Below, piece after piece: positions 23,657 through 34,528 of a stretch of DNA of 64,000 nt. A program made the position numbers and the translations under genes. Source of the DNA: Pyxicephalus adspersus. Taxonomy: Eukaryota; Chordata; Amphibia; Anura; Pyxicephalidae. The DNA is taken from contig NC_092862.1 in assembly GCF_032062135.1 (NCBI RefSeq), forward strand, positions 43,095,213 to 43,159,212, in the 5' to 3' direction. Position 1 is the stretch's first letter, and each line of letters begins with the position of its first letter. Below the pieces are notes generated by a model that searched no databases, was not told the origin of the DNA, and saw nothing but the letters and a program-made list of their open reading frames with translations.

Positions 23657-26600
23657 CAATGTGTGAATGAATGAAGGTCTAAACATTTAGACTTGGAGAC
23701 ATTTTTGAAGATCAAAGCCTTTAAATCATAACGAACCAAGATCAGTTACAAATTTTTCATTTTTACATTTATATAGAACATAGTTATTTGGTGAATTAGG
23801 AGCAAATGCTCTGTCTTCTACATAGGGGTGTTGCTGCTGCTTCTGCTGCTGTTACTGCTGTTGTCACGTGCACTCCAGCATTTCTGCATTCAGCAATGAT
23901 TTTCATTACAAACTTACTGGTGTTGATTTCTTTTTTTTAAAGGCTACCTCTACGGCCTATCTAACCCAGATGGCTCTAAGTTTTGGTTGTAGTGACACGT
24001 TTCTTTTATGATGACACATTTAAGACAATAAGGAACACAATCATTTATTTACATTGGACTTAAATGGTATTCTTATTCGGATTCTACCCAAGCTCAAACA
24101 TTGAGATGTATTTGGCTGACCAGGTCTCGAACTGGACAAAGACCTGGTTGAGCAATTCTAATGCTAGACTACATTTCCAAGCATCCCGTATTACAGTAGA
24201 AACTCTACGTCTTCTTCAAGAGGTGGAGACTCCTAATGCATTCCCTAGTAAGTAAATAGTGAGCAGTTGTAATATAGTTGGCCCTAATCTATAGGATTAG
24301 GGCCACAGTTTAGGCAACTACAACAGCAGAGTTTTTGAATTTGCAATTTCCGGTTTCAAAGGTAATATTTAAAAACTACACTAATCCACATGGTTGCTTT
24401 GGGAATTTGCTTTGTTAATTGTAATTAAAACTGACCTAAACTAAATTTTTTACTTTATTTAAAAGGATAGTCAACCCTGTTATATAAAGTAAAAATATTA
24501 TTCTTTTTTTTTACTGAAAAGGGTGAAGACACTGTTTATGTGTGATAAATTGTGTGTTAAGCAAACCTTAAAGGTATTGTTTTTCATTGCTAACTGAATT
24601 TTAATTAAGCTGAACACAAAGTATCATCCCTTTTTTTATTCTCTGCTAAAATTAATTATAGGTGTCAAAATGCTTCTCTTACTTCAAAAAAATCAAATAA
24701 CTTGTAGCACTTCTGTGTGTTAAAAATCTGTGCTTCTCCCAGTTCTAAAAATCTATTTAATAAGTGTTTCTTGTTGCCAAGAAAAGAAACAGGTCAGGGA
24801 TTGCAATGAGAACAGATACTTGAATGGGTATAGAGGTTGAAGAGAAAAAAAGACTAAACATTGTGCTCTGTTCAGTAAAATATAATTTGGAGTTCACCTG
24901 CAGGACATCAGCTGTGACCAACTGACTGACCAACTGGGGCAAGTCAATGGAGGCAGTGTAGGTGCTGCAACACATTTCCTTTGAAGAGCCTGATTTTTGA
25001 AAGGCAGGATAACCTATGTGTTTTTTTTTTTTTTCTTTCACTTTACTTGTTTGAAGTAAAACAACATGGAAAATGTTTTTCCTTGAAATAGTTGTACACT
25101 ATTTGCAGCCAAGGTGACAAAACTTTCATGAAAAGAATGTGGTTGCTGCCATTGCTGACCTCCTTCTAAATGTGATGGTTACCTGGCTTTAATATTCACC
25201 GACCAAGAAGAAGAATGCAGATAAGGAAAGTAATATTTACAAACATAGTAAGGGCCTTCTTAGACCTGCAGTGAGTCATAGGTTTTTGCTGCAGGGTCAA
25301 CCTCTCCTATTCAGCTGAATGGAAATGGTTGGAACAGTTTTTCTACACCCGGCTGTGGCTAATCTCATCATGGTTTCCAAAAGCAACATGTTGCTCTCAA
25401 GTCATGTGGTTGTTGTCTAAATATTTGCTCCACGGCCATGGTCATGGGTGACTTGTTTTAAAGCTCTTTACTTTTTCTCGATTACATGTAAATAGTGTAC
25501 TGTCTATAATTTCAGGATTTTGTGAATGTTAAACACGTACACAAATGCACACGTTGCAGATAGTGGCTCTTCCTTAAATGATCCCTGTTACTACATTTAC
25601 AATACAGATGTACTGAAATTTAAAGTGACTTTACATGTAAAACATTTAATACAAATTTGTACCTATTTAACATCACATTACCCTTAGTTAATCTTTATCA
25701 GTCCTAATTAACGTATCCCTGCCTTGTTATTATTCTATTACTTATTATTATAATTATTGTTATTATTAATTATATATTATTATTCTCAGTATTTTCTTTT
25801 TTCCCTCCTATTTCCTATTTTATCATTATTATTGAATATTTTTTCATTCTTTTTGTTTGTTAGTGTACTCAGTGTGGCATAACAGGGCAATGCTTCATAT
25901 TGGTACCTGTAAAACATTGTTTTCATTTACAAATAACTTTGCTATGCTTTTAATTTTAAACAGGACAGATAATACAAAATGTATATTTTTTATTTATACT
26001 TTGTCTATTTTCATTTGTCTGTTTGTCTATAGCTCACATAGAAAATAAAAAGAGTTTTTAAAACAATTTTGCTGAAAGAAAGCCTAGTAGTTAAACAAAA
26101 TGTATGCTTTTTTATATTAATAAATGTATTACTAAATAAAGAGGCTCATAGTGGAAATGTAAAAAAACAAACAAACATGCAAAAAAAGGTTTTCTTGGTC
26201 CATTAGGTGTATAAAGGAATGGGGGCTGCCATAGGTATTTGTTTAATAGTTATTCAACAGATCCAATTCCAGATCAATAGATAGGCTGCACTTATATAGG
26301 TTCTTTTGTTTTTTTTTGTGCCTATAGCAATGATTTAAATAGTGGTTTTGTTTATATTGCATTGCATAAAATACAATCGTATACAGCAGTTAAAATCTGT
26401 TGTTACTGACAATTGTGAAATATATAAAATAAGCAGACAACAAACCACCAAGATTCAATCATGACAATATGCAGACGAAAATTGGCAAATGTGAAAACAA
26501 GTGGACAACAAACAGGAAACTGTAACAATATGTAGACAATAAACTCACAATATGCCAGCTAGAATGTTTCCCATTTTTGGCAACATCAGTCATGGCAGAC

Positions 26601-26883
26601 TCTTGTTTGTTCTTTGATTTGGATTCATTACCCAATCCAGCCAAATATATGGAAGAACAAATGTTTTATTCACTCCTTAATACTTTCTAATAAAGAGATA
26701 CATTTATGTGCCTGGAAATGGTCCTGGCACCAGAAAGCTCTATTTTTTCATCCATATAGTAACAGAGAATCAAAAAATGCAAAAGTCTTCTGTGTGTCTC
26801 TTATACTCAACGAACAGAAGTAAAAGAATACAAGAAACTTTGAAGCCTGTTCTATTGACATAATTTTCTATGATGATGATGAT
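23657..26883. other. AT-rich intergenic DNA with small simple repeats
   Basis: TGCTGC-type triplet tract at about 23829-23866, and a piece of the family E repeat (AAAAGGATAGTCAACCCTG, then ATAAAGTAAAAATATT) at about 24460-24500. No gene recognised. Confidence 0.5.
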
Positions 26884-26979
26884 TATTATTATTTTTATTA
26901 CTAATATTAAAAATAATAATAATAAACAGTATTTATATAGCGCCAACATAATACAAAGTGCTGTACAATAAATAGGATG
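26884..26979 (-). mobile_element. SINE 3' end fragment
   Basis: Read on the minus strand, it is CTATTTATTGTACAGCACTT, then TATGTTGGCGCTATATAAAT and an ATT-rich tail. This is the 3' end of the same tRNA-derived SINE seen at 41.9 kb. The LTR at 26980 adjoins it directly, so the LTR may have landed in or next to the SINE. Confidence 0.75.
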
Positions 26980-27776
26980 TGTAATGCGCCTGGGCACACA
27001 AACCACAACCAACTCCAGATATCCTTGAATCAGGTTTATTCAAAACAGCACAGCACAGCAAGGGTTAATTTCAATCAAGCAAGGTACAGAAGGATAAGGC
27101 AAATGCAGGTCAGTAACAATCCGAGGTCAGGGCTGGCAGCAGGCAGAATGGCCAATAACAATCCGAGGTCAGGGCTGGCAGAGTTCAATCAGAGTTAGTT
27201 TCAGACCAGGTCACTGAGGAGATGACAAGCAGATAACGTTTAACATACACAAAGACACACCCAAGCACACTGTGGTAACAGAGGCTATATTGGGCAATGG
27301 TGTAAAGGACAGGCTCTCCTTAAATGGCCAGGATGACCAATGACCTTGCGCCACCTGGCACCATCTGATAGGAGACTGGGTAAATCCCCTGCGGCTGATT
27401 GGCCGCAGGGAATTCAAACTAACTATGTCCTGCCCCCGGGCGAGGCAGCCGAGTGCCACACCCTCGGGGGGTACAAGAGGGACGCATAGTAACACGCGCA
27501 CCTCTTCCTACAGCACCCCTAGGACGTGCACTACTTTGCACTTGTTGCAAAGGAGTGCTGAGAGCATGAACATCATTAACCACATCTAAAGGGATGCAAG
27601 GGCTGCAGCCTGGCTGAACAGTAGTTTGGCCAGGACGGATCCCTCCGCCTGCAGAGACAGACAAGCTGCGGGCAGGGAAGCAGCCTCGGCCATGCTGCCT
27701 GCTACTGCGGCGTCTCCCTCTGTGGCTGGGAACCCCAGGGACACCGCGGGCTCGCAGGGCGGGTAAGTTCCTTACA
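26980..27776 (-). mobile_element. complete solo LTR with 5-bp target duplication
   Basis: 797 bases. In sense (minus) orientation it begins TGTAAGGAACTTACC and ends CAGGCGCATTACA, with 5'-TG...CA-3' termini. The identical pentamers GGATG flank it at 26975-26979 and 27777-27781. The sense strand carries the duplicated CCTGACCTCGGATTGTTA tract and a poly(A) signal (TTTATT at about 27030 on plus). There is no internal region, so it probably formed by recombination between two LTRs. The sibling at 8243-8904 lacks its first part. The minus-strand ORFs at 27211-27501 and 27419-27664 are LTR sequence, not genes. The superfamily (Ty3/gypsy or retroviral) cannot be fixed from an LTR alone. Confidence 0.9.
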
Positions 27777-29465
27777 GGATGGTTTTGCTTCTACTTTATT
27801 TTGTCATGGTGCTCACCTGCCTGTAAAGCACAGGTTTCCTGATGATAGGAGAAATATGAAAGTCAATTAAGAATTAAAAATGTATTTGTAGTTACAGAAA
27901 CTGTCAAGTAATATTTTTATGTACAAGTTAAAAGGCAAAACCACAAATAAGTCAGAGACTGGAAACATATATGTTAAAGTTTGGTACAACTAGAAAAATA
28001 TTACTATTGAGAGTGAGTGAATTTGACAGCTTTTATTGGGGAAAGCACTAATGCAGAGTCGGACAACATGAATTTCCTAAATTCCCATTGGTTTATATGT
28101 GTATATTGTAGAATGTGCAAGGGAAAATTGTATTTGACATGTTGTCCTTGAAAGTAAACCTCAAAATATGATGCTGTTACATGTACTATTGCTACATAGA
28201 CCAACCCACAGCATGCAAACGGACAAACAAAAATATATAATTTACCTTCAAAGAGCACTGAAGTTACATGTCAATATCACCTTCTTTTTTAAATAAAAGC
28301 CGAACTTATGGGTGCAACAATCATAACCTCCTTGAAGTCACCCTACTGCATGTATATTTTATTTTTTTGTAAGTTAAGTTTTGATTTTAAACTTGAGCTG
28401 AGTTTGACTAGTTATTTAGGATATATACAGTATATAAATGTATGTGAATGGGTTATATTTGGATTCTGTGTGGTTGCTGATAGCACTATTTAATATGTAC
28501 AGTTATATTCATGGGTCTGCACATTATACAGAGTACATGGCTTTTGTTTAAACAAGCAGTATTAATATTACACACATAAAACACCCTGAAGTTTTAGACA
28601 TTTCCTTTCCAATTGAATGAGTGACTGAATGACAATAGATAATGTATATTCATGGGAACTCTACTGATCTATGTCCTCAACCTGTGGCTTCAATTTTACT
28701 TGAAACATGGATCAAGCAACACATTGAGAACACATTCCAGGCTGTCAAGTTTTGCACGTCTTATGGTTGTTCATGACGGTCTTGAGTCAGTCATTTTGCA
28801 GCAATGACTTCTTTCAAATGTTAGAGTTTATAGTTTGTTGCTGAAGCAAAAAGATCTAAATTTAACTCCTTTATAAGTGTAACTCTTTTGGAATATATCA
28901 TGTCGCTTGACTACGCACATGTATTAACAAGGAGCCGTGGGATTAGGCTGGGTGAAAAGTCATGTACAAGGCATCCGTTCAGTCTCTTATTTTCTTATTT
29001 CTCAAATGTTTCTTTTTTTTTTGCTTGCCTTTGAACTGCTTTGTAATGTTACCACATATAGGATTTTATTTTAAATTGTAAATAGAAGAAAAATGGTGCT
29101 GCCAGATGAAAAGCATGATCATTTGGTGTGTCAATCATGTAACCACCTCTACTTGAATTCTGCCTTCTGTGGTATATGTAAGGACTGGACATTGTATAAC
29201 CTTCTAGTTCTGTACACAAAATAATTCCTAGTATGGGATAGTTCTGTACAATTCAATAGAATGTCTAAGAAATTGGTGTCCTTGTATATAGTGCACGCAT
29301 GAAGGATAAGCTTGACCTCTGGAATAAATTATATATAAATACTTTTGAACATAACTTTTTTATTTTTAGTCATCATACCAGTCATTTCAGGACTGTGTCT
29401 GGGAAAAAGTGAGAAGCCACCAATATAAAAAAATACCTTTTGTTACTATATAAAAGAATCCAAAT
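27777..29465. other. AT-rich intergenic DNA
   Basis: No element or gene recognised. ORFs at 28004-28258 (-) and 28308-28493 (+) have no familiar motif. Confidence 0.5.
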
Positions 29466-29690
29466 AGAGATAAGTAGATAATAATTGAGAGGAAGCCAAT
29501 ATATCTAACTGCATGTTTTGGGGAATGTGGGAGGAAACTGGAATGCTCAGAGGAAACCCACACAAACACTGGGAGAATATACAAACTCCTTGCAGATGAT
29601 GTCCTTGATGAGATTCGGACCTAAGATCTAGGGATGGAAAAGTAAGAGTGCTAGCCACTAAGCCATACATTTCTCTCAGCACACACTCAT
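29466..29690 (-). mobile_element. tRNA-derived SINE, partial
   Basis: On the minus strand a Pol III promoter-like head is seen: TGGCTTAGTGGCTAGCAC (A box) and CTTAGGTCCGAATCTC (B box). Then come CATCTGCAAGGAGTTTGTAT and GTTTGTGTGGGTTTCCTCTG, the body typical of this widespread vertebrate SINE. The copy lacks the far 3' tail and has a small duplication around GGAGGAAACTGG. Confidence 0.82.
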
Positions 29691-30083
29691 TTCTTAAAAA
29701 TTCTCATAAACGTTCTATGTAATTCTATACACAATCTGCTTTGTTGATCTTAGTACATTAGTTTTTAGCTTAATAAATCTAATGTGGTTGTGTATGTGTG
29801 GGAGTTAACACCAGTAATTGTGGGGTCAGTAGCAGCTTCTTGTCCTTTTTGTTGTACTTATGAAAAACAGGGTAGAAGGAGAAAAGAGAGGGGCTTCAGG
29901 CTCTTGTTTCTAAATTACGTATTGTTTTAAAAAGCAGTTTAACAGTCTGGTGTCATACACCAGTACAATAGTGTGTTACATCACAAAAGATCATTCCCTA
30001 TTGTAAAATCATGAGGTGGTGATTGGCTAAGCTGAAAAGTTGCGTTCTTGGCTAGAAAGGAGGTGTACATGAAAAACGTCTTT

Positions 30084-30124
30084 GTACCTGACATGTTTCG
30101 CCACGGGCACTTCCTCAGGGGTAT
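30084..30124 (-). repeat. CTGAGGA...GAAAC hairpin motif, possible hammerhead-like core
   Basis: On the minus strand CCTGAGGAAGTGCCCGTGGC is followed by GAAACATGTCAGG. The spacing CTGANGA, stem, GAAA, short helix, GTC is compatible with a hammerhead ribozyme core with a very short helix III, and a similar sequence recurs at 48168. It may instead be a plain CCTGA/TCAGG hairpin from a common repeat. Confidence 0.35.
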
Positions 30125-30285
30125 ATAACAAGCGTAATATATTACAGATGATGCCTTGAATTAGAATGTAGTATAAAATACGGATGTTTCCTGGTCTTTA
30201 AATTCATGAAATGCCAAGTCTGTGGCTGAGGGAGGAGAGTAGTATAGAGGGAAGCATCTTGCTGGAATTGGCTATCAAAGGGTGT

Positions 30286-30510
30286 ACTGTAAATATGTGT
30301 TTTTCAATGTATTTTTATTGAGTTGGGAGAACTATTTGTTGCACTGTAAATATGTGTTTTTCAATGTATTTTTATTGAGTTGGGAGAACTATTTGTTGCA
30401 CTGTAAATATGTGTTTTTCAATGTATTTTTATTGAGTTGGGAGAACTATTTGTTGCACTGTAAATATGTGTTTTTCAATGTTTTTTATTTTTATTGAGTT
30501 TGGAGAACTT
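30286..30510 (+). repeat. 57-bp tandem repeat, about four units
   Basis: The unit runs from ACTGTAAATATGTG through TTTTTCAATG to GAACTATTTGTTGC. Three copies are near-identical; the last is diverged and has a small insertion (TTTTTTATTTTTATTGAG). The period is a multiple of three, so it reads as an apparent 19-residue protein repeat (CKYVFFNVFLLSWENYLLH). I treat it as a minisatellite, not a gene. Confidence 0.93.
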
Positions 30511-31227
30511 TTAGGCATGATGCAATAAAGTGCTGGAACAGCTATGATATAGAAATAGAAATAGTAAAAGCTTTGTTTATTTCTATAAAGCAGATGACAC
30601 ATGATAGCTTACATGGCTAAGTAAAAAGACATTGACTATACCATAAGCATTTCAGCCAGGTGATCATTTTAATGACAGACACATAGATGATTAGGAATGA
30701 ATTTCTTTAAATTGCCAGCACAGCAGGTAAGGATCACCCACAAAGGGGTCTTCTTGGCTGGCCCAGGATCACCCTTTCTGTGACCAGTTTTCAGAAGTTG
30801 GAAGCATCAGGGCTCTATTAGATTTCTAATGGCTCCACAAAGAGCACAAACCTCTACCTTTATTCTGACAAAGGACGCTAATATAGCTCAAGTTTAAGTA
30901 TTTAAAAAAAAATAAAATGTGTGAAAAAAACAAATAATTCTATACAAATGTAAAAAAACACACACATTTATGTGTACATATACATACTCATAATTATCAT
31001 GTACATTTGTACCTAGTCAAGGATATATTATACTGAAGGTATCCTTTACATTCCACCTATAGAACTATAACTTTAGTGTTATTTTATATAGGTTTATGTA
31101 GACTGATAAACTAAATTGGTCATTAATGCATAATTTATGTGCAATTCAGATTATTTTGAGAATGTATATATTTTATTGACACAGTCTGGCGTTTTTTTTT
31201 TTAAAGGGGTATTTAAAGTTTACATAG
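30511..31227. other. AT-rich intergenic DNA
   Basis: Nothing recognised. Confidence 0.5.
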
Positions 31228-31377
31228 GGGTTTATTTATAGATCAGTGAATCTGTTATACACTAAAACATTCTCTGGTGAAGAATCTTCCAGGTCCATGC
31301 ATTTCAATGCCGGTGATTGATTCTCCACCAAAGAATGGTTCACTGAAAATCAGATTCACTGCAATATAAATAGACCC
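31228..31377. mobile_element. small foldback MITE with GGGTYTATTTATA ends
   Basis: The left arm GGGTTTATTTATAGATCAGT and the right arm, read inward on the minus strand, GGGTCTATTTATATTGCAGT pair over about 27 bases with few mismatches (both continue GAATCTG). The inner parts (CTGGTGAAGAATC / GATTCTCCACC) also pair roughly, so the 150-base unit is a near-complete foldback without coding capacity. Confidence 0.75.
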
Positions 31378-33695
31378 AATTGTGTTTGTATGTACAAATT
31401 GTTTGCTCTTGCATAAAATATTGCATGATATATAAAATCCTAACTATTATCTTTTTAATCTGGGGGTCCTACTGCTTTCAGCAAATGTATTGTTTGCAAA
31501 CACCATAGATCATAAAAGCAATTTACCAGGATATATGGTAGAAATTTTTTCAACAGCCTGGCAATAGGCATTCTCTGAATTGTATGTTTTTACATCACCT
31601 TACATCAAGGATATTCCTTGCAATTATTTTTAGAAAACAATATGGACTCATTATTGCCAAAAGGCAGTGAACTGCACTTTTTGCATTTTTACACGTTGCA
31701 AAACACTGCATTAAACAGCTAATTCAATATGAATGGGTTGCACTGCACCTCAATGCAGGGAAAACACTAATCCAATGTGCAGTTTAGAGGTGCATTGGAA
31801 TTTTATTAATAATGAATGGCACTGTGGCACACCAATGCATGTAGACTTACATTACTGCATTTTGATCCTAGTTTTGTTGCTTTTAGGATTCAAGCCAATT
31901 ACAAAACTGACCCAAAGATCAGACATTCAGTTTATTTCTGTAAAAAATGAATAAACCAGATATTCTTTCAGGTTCACTGTAGAAATGTTGCCTGCTGTGT
32001 ACTTTACCAATGGGTTTACATCTGATGTTTATCTTGCTAACCAGACAGTTGCTAGGTAAACATCATTCTGTTTGTCTTAAGTGGGTTCGGCAAACAAGCA
32101 ATGTTTTGAAAAACCAGGACAAATGGAACACAGGCATATTAGAATTCACTAGTTGCAGCCCTTTTTTCACATGCTACTGCATTTTAATTGGTGTGAATGG
32201 TCCTTTAGAATCAATGTAATAATGAGGCAGTGATACATTATAATTGAATTGCAAAGTTAGATGTTATAGTTAAAATTGCAATTTTATTTAATTAAATATC
32301 AGATTTAATTTAAACTTTTTACTGCATTTTAAAAATTGTCTGCCTTAGAAATATGTTAATATTCTTGAAAGACATAATATGGTCATTATTGCATGTCACT
32401 ATTTAAATACACAGCACACGCAAGATACATTTCATATCTGTTAGATGTGAGATTTTAAATGCAAAGCGTTCTTGTACCACTCCTTAGCAAAAAGCACTTA
32501 TCATTCAGAACAGTAAAAATAATTGATTCTATGTCAACAGCACAAATGTCTTGTGATCTGTCAAAGTAATAAAGCTGCTGCTGAATATTTATTTGTGAAT
32601 ATAGCAATCCCCAAACGTAGAAACAACTTGTACATGATGTGTAATTTTCTATTTCTATTTTTGGCACTGTATCTGTTGTTCTTCTCTTATTTGTACAGAA
32701 GCTGAACTGTTCTTTGTAGTAAAGTTAAACTAAAACAATTTTTTTGCAGTTTACATTCAGTTTTAAAATACATATTTTTTGCTTGCCAGTGTCCATGTTG
32801 TGTTTACATATTGTCTTATTGCCGTTGCAGTTCAATAAAACTCAGATGATGTAGCAGCACAAATTCATGTGTGACTTGTAGGGAAAGTTTCAAGACATGT
32901 TCATAACACATTTCAGTCGGACCCAAAAATAAAGCCCCTAATCTCCCTAAAACAAACCCCCACATCCCTTTTGAATGGTTGTATGTGAGTATGAGGCCCT
33001 CGGTATGGAAAGGCATAGGGCCTGGTGTGGTACTGGAAGGGGTTGGCCACATGCGTCCTTTGGTTCCCCAAACTGCATCCCTTTTTTTCAGTGTCTGTCT
33101 GTGTCTTAAAGTTACAAAACTTTGTCATCTAGCAATGGAAAGCTATGCCAAGCATGACGTCATAGTGGTTGGTGTCCAATAGACCACACCAATTATTCAG
33201 CTGGAACCTCCCCATCAGAAATTCCCTCTCATGAGGATGTATGAGATATGAGAAATTCCTTTCCTCATGAGGTGAGGAAAATGAGGTGTTTGAAAAAATA
33301 TGTCTGAACAATGGACATAATTTAATGTATTGGATTATTACAATGATTAGAATAATAAGCAAGAAATATAATTATATGTATTCATATAATTCATATGGTA
33401 TATCATATATATTAAATATACAATAATACTAATAAAATCATACAAAGAAAAAAAATCTGATATTGGATAAGGTTCTATGCCTACTGACTTTAGGAAAAGT
33501 CTTGATGTACATACAGTTATGTTATAGATATGAATAATGTACATCTTCAGTAAATTGCATAAGCAAAGGATTTGTGTAAGAACAATTCTTAGTTTCCATC
33601 TCTTGAAAACAGCAAAACTGAAAATTCTTTAAAAAAATTAAATAAAGAAAAATCATTTTTTAAACCAAAATGTATAGTGGTTTTGACAATATTTG
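31378..33695. other. AT-rich intergenic DNA
   Basis: No gene recognised. 31650-31870 contains several inverted TGCA-rich pieces (GCAGTGAACTGCAC, CACTGCACCTCAATGCAG) that may be an old foldback repeat. ORFs at 32816-33128 (-) include HTRPYAFPYRGPHTHIQPF but no family I know. Confidence 0.45.
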
Positions 33696-33760
33696 GGCCT
33701 GATTTAATAAAGCCAAAACTGGAGAAGATAGACTATCATGGGGCACAATAGTATTTTTTC
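33696..33760. mobile_element. left-end fragment of family A MITE
   Basis: Begins GGCCTGATTTAATAAAGCC after the pentamer ATTTG and continues CTGGAGAAGATAGACTATCA, as in the copy at 53.9 kb. A short piece (CTGGGTGATTCAGAATG) near 33857 may be a displaced interior segment. Confidence 0.6.
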
Positions 33761-34258
33761 CTTAATGATTGCTTGAAATTTAAGTCAAATACCCTAAAAC
33801 AAGCATGCAGTTAACTGTGACACAAGATAACTGAACAACTGCAATAAATATTTATTCTGGGTGATTCAGAATGAACTCCAAACAGGCTAAGAGTATTTTA
33901 AGGACAAGGTCAGTAATGCAGAATAAACAATCTGTCACTGATAGGCTCGCTTTAAAGAAATATCTTGCAACTGTTAAACTGTTTAGTTATATTCAACTGG
34001 ACTTGTTTTGTAATCTTGACAACACAGCACTGAACATATTTATTTTATGTATCTGTCCATAGCTAAATATTTCTTTTTACTCCATCTGGTGAAACTTTGC
34101 ACAATGTTTTTTTTTAAATTGTCGGTATTTATCTTAAGAAGCAAAAACTATATATATATATATATTCATAAGATAGGTGATTTTTTCTGTTTTGGTTGTC
34201 AAAATACAAAAGGCATTATATGAATGTTTTATGTAATTTTTTTTAACTGGCCAGTAAC
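33761..34258. other. AT-rich intergenic DNA
   Basis: No gene recognised; a short AT microsatellite near 34150-34166. Confidence 0.5.
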
Positions 34259-34528
34259 TACCGTATTTTTCGGACTATAAGACGCTCCGGCCTATAAGAT
34301 GCACCCAATTTTAAAGGAGAAAAACCTAGAAAAAAAAGATTCTGAACAAAATACTAAAAAATCACTCTGTGTCAATGTATCCCCTTCTAATCACTCTGAC
34401 ACAGAGTGAGTATGATTTTTTTTAATTACCGGTATATTTAACGTGTATTCGGTGTATAAGACGCACCCACTTTTCCCCCCCAGTATTGGGGAAGAAAAAG
34501 TGCGTCTTATAGTCCGAAAAATACGGTA
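34259..34528. mobile_element. foldback MITE, TACCGTATTTTTCGG family (family C), copy 1
   Basis: 270 bases. The ends are TACCGTATTTTTCGGACTAT and ATAGTCCGAAAAATACGGTA, a perfect terminal inverted repeat extended by AAGACGC/GCGTCTT. The interior holds a second perfect hairpin, TCACTCTGTGTCA (34362-34374) with TGACACAGAGTGA (34397-34409). A second copy with a different interior is at 39795. There is no ORF of note. Confidence 0.92.

Noticed and set aside
30282..30497. Protein-like 19-residue repeat
   Set aside because: Produced by a 57-bp minisatellite; hydrophobic T-rich codons, no promoter, splice or homology support.
30286..30510. Regularly spaced repeats considered as a CRISPR array
   Set aside because: Units are head-to-tail without unique spacers, in an apparently vertebrate genome.
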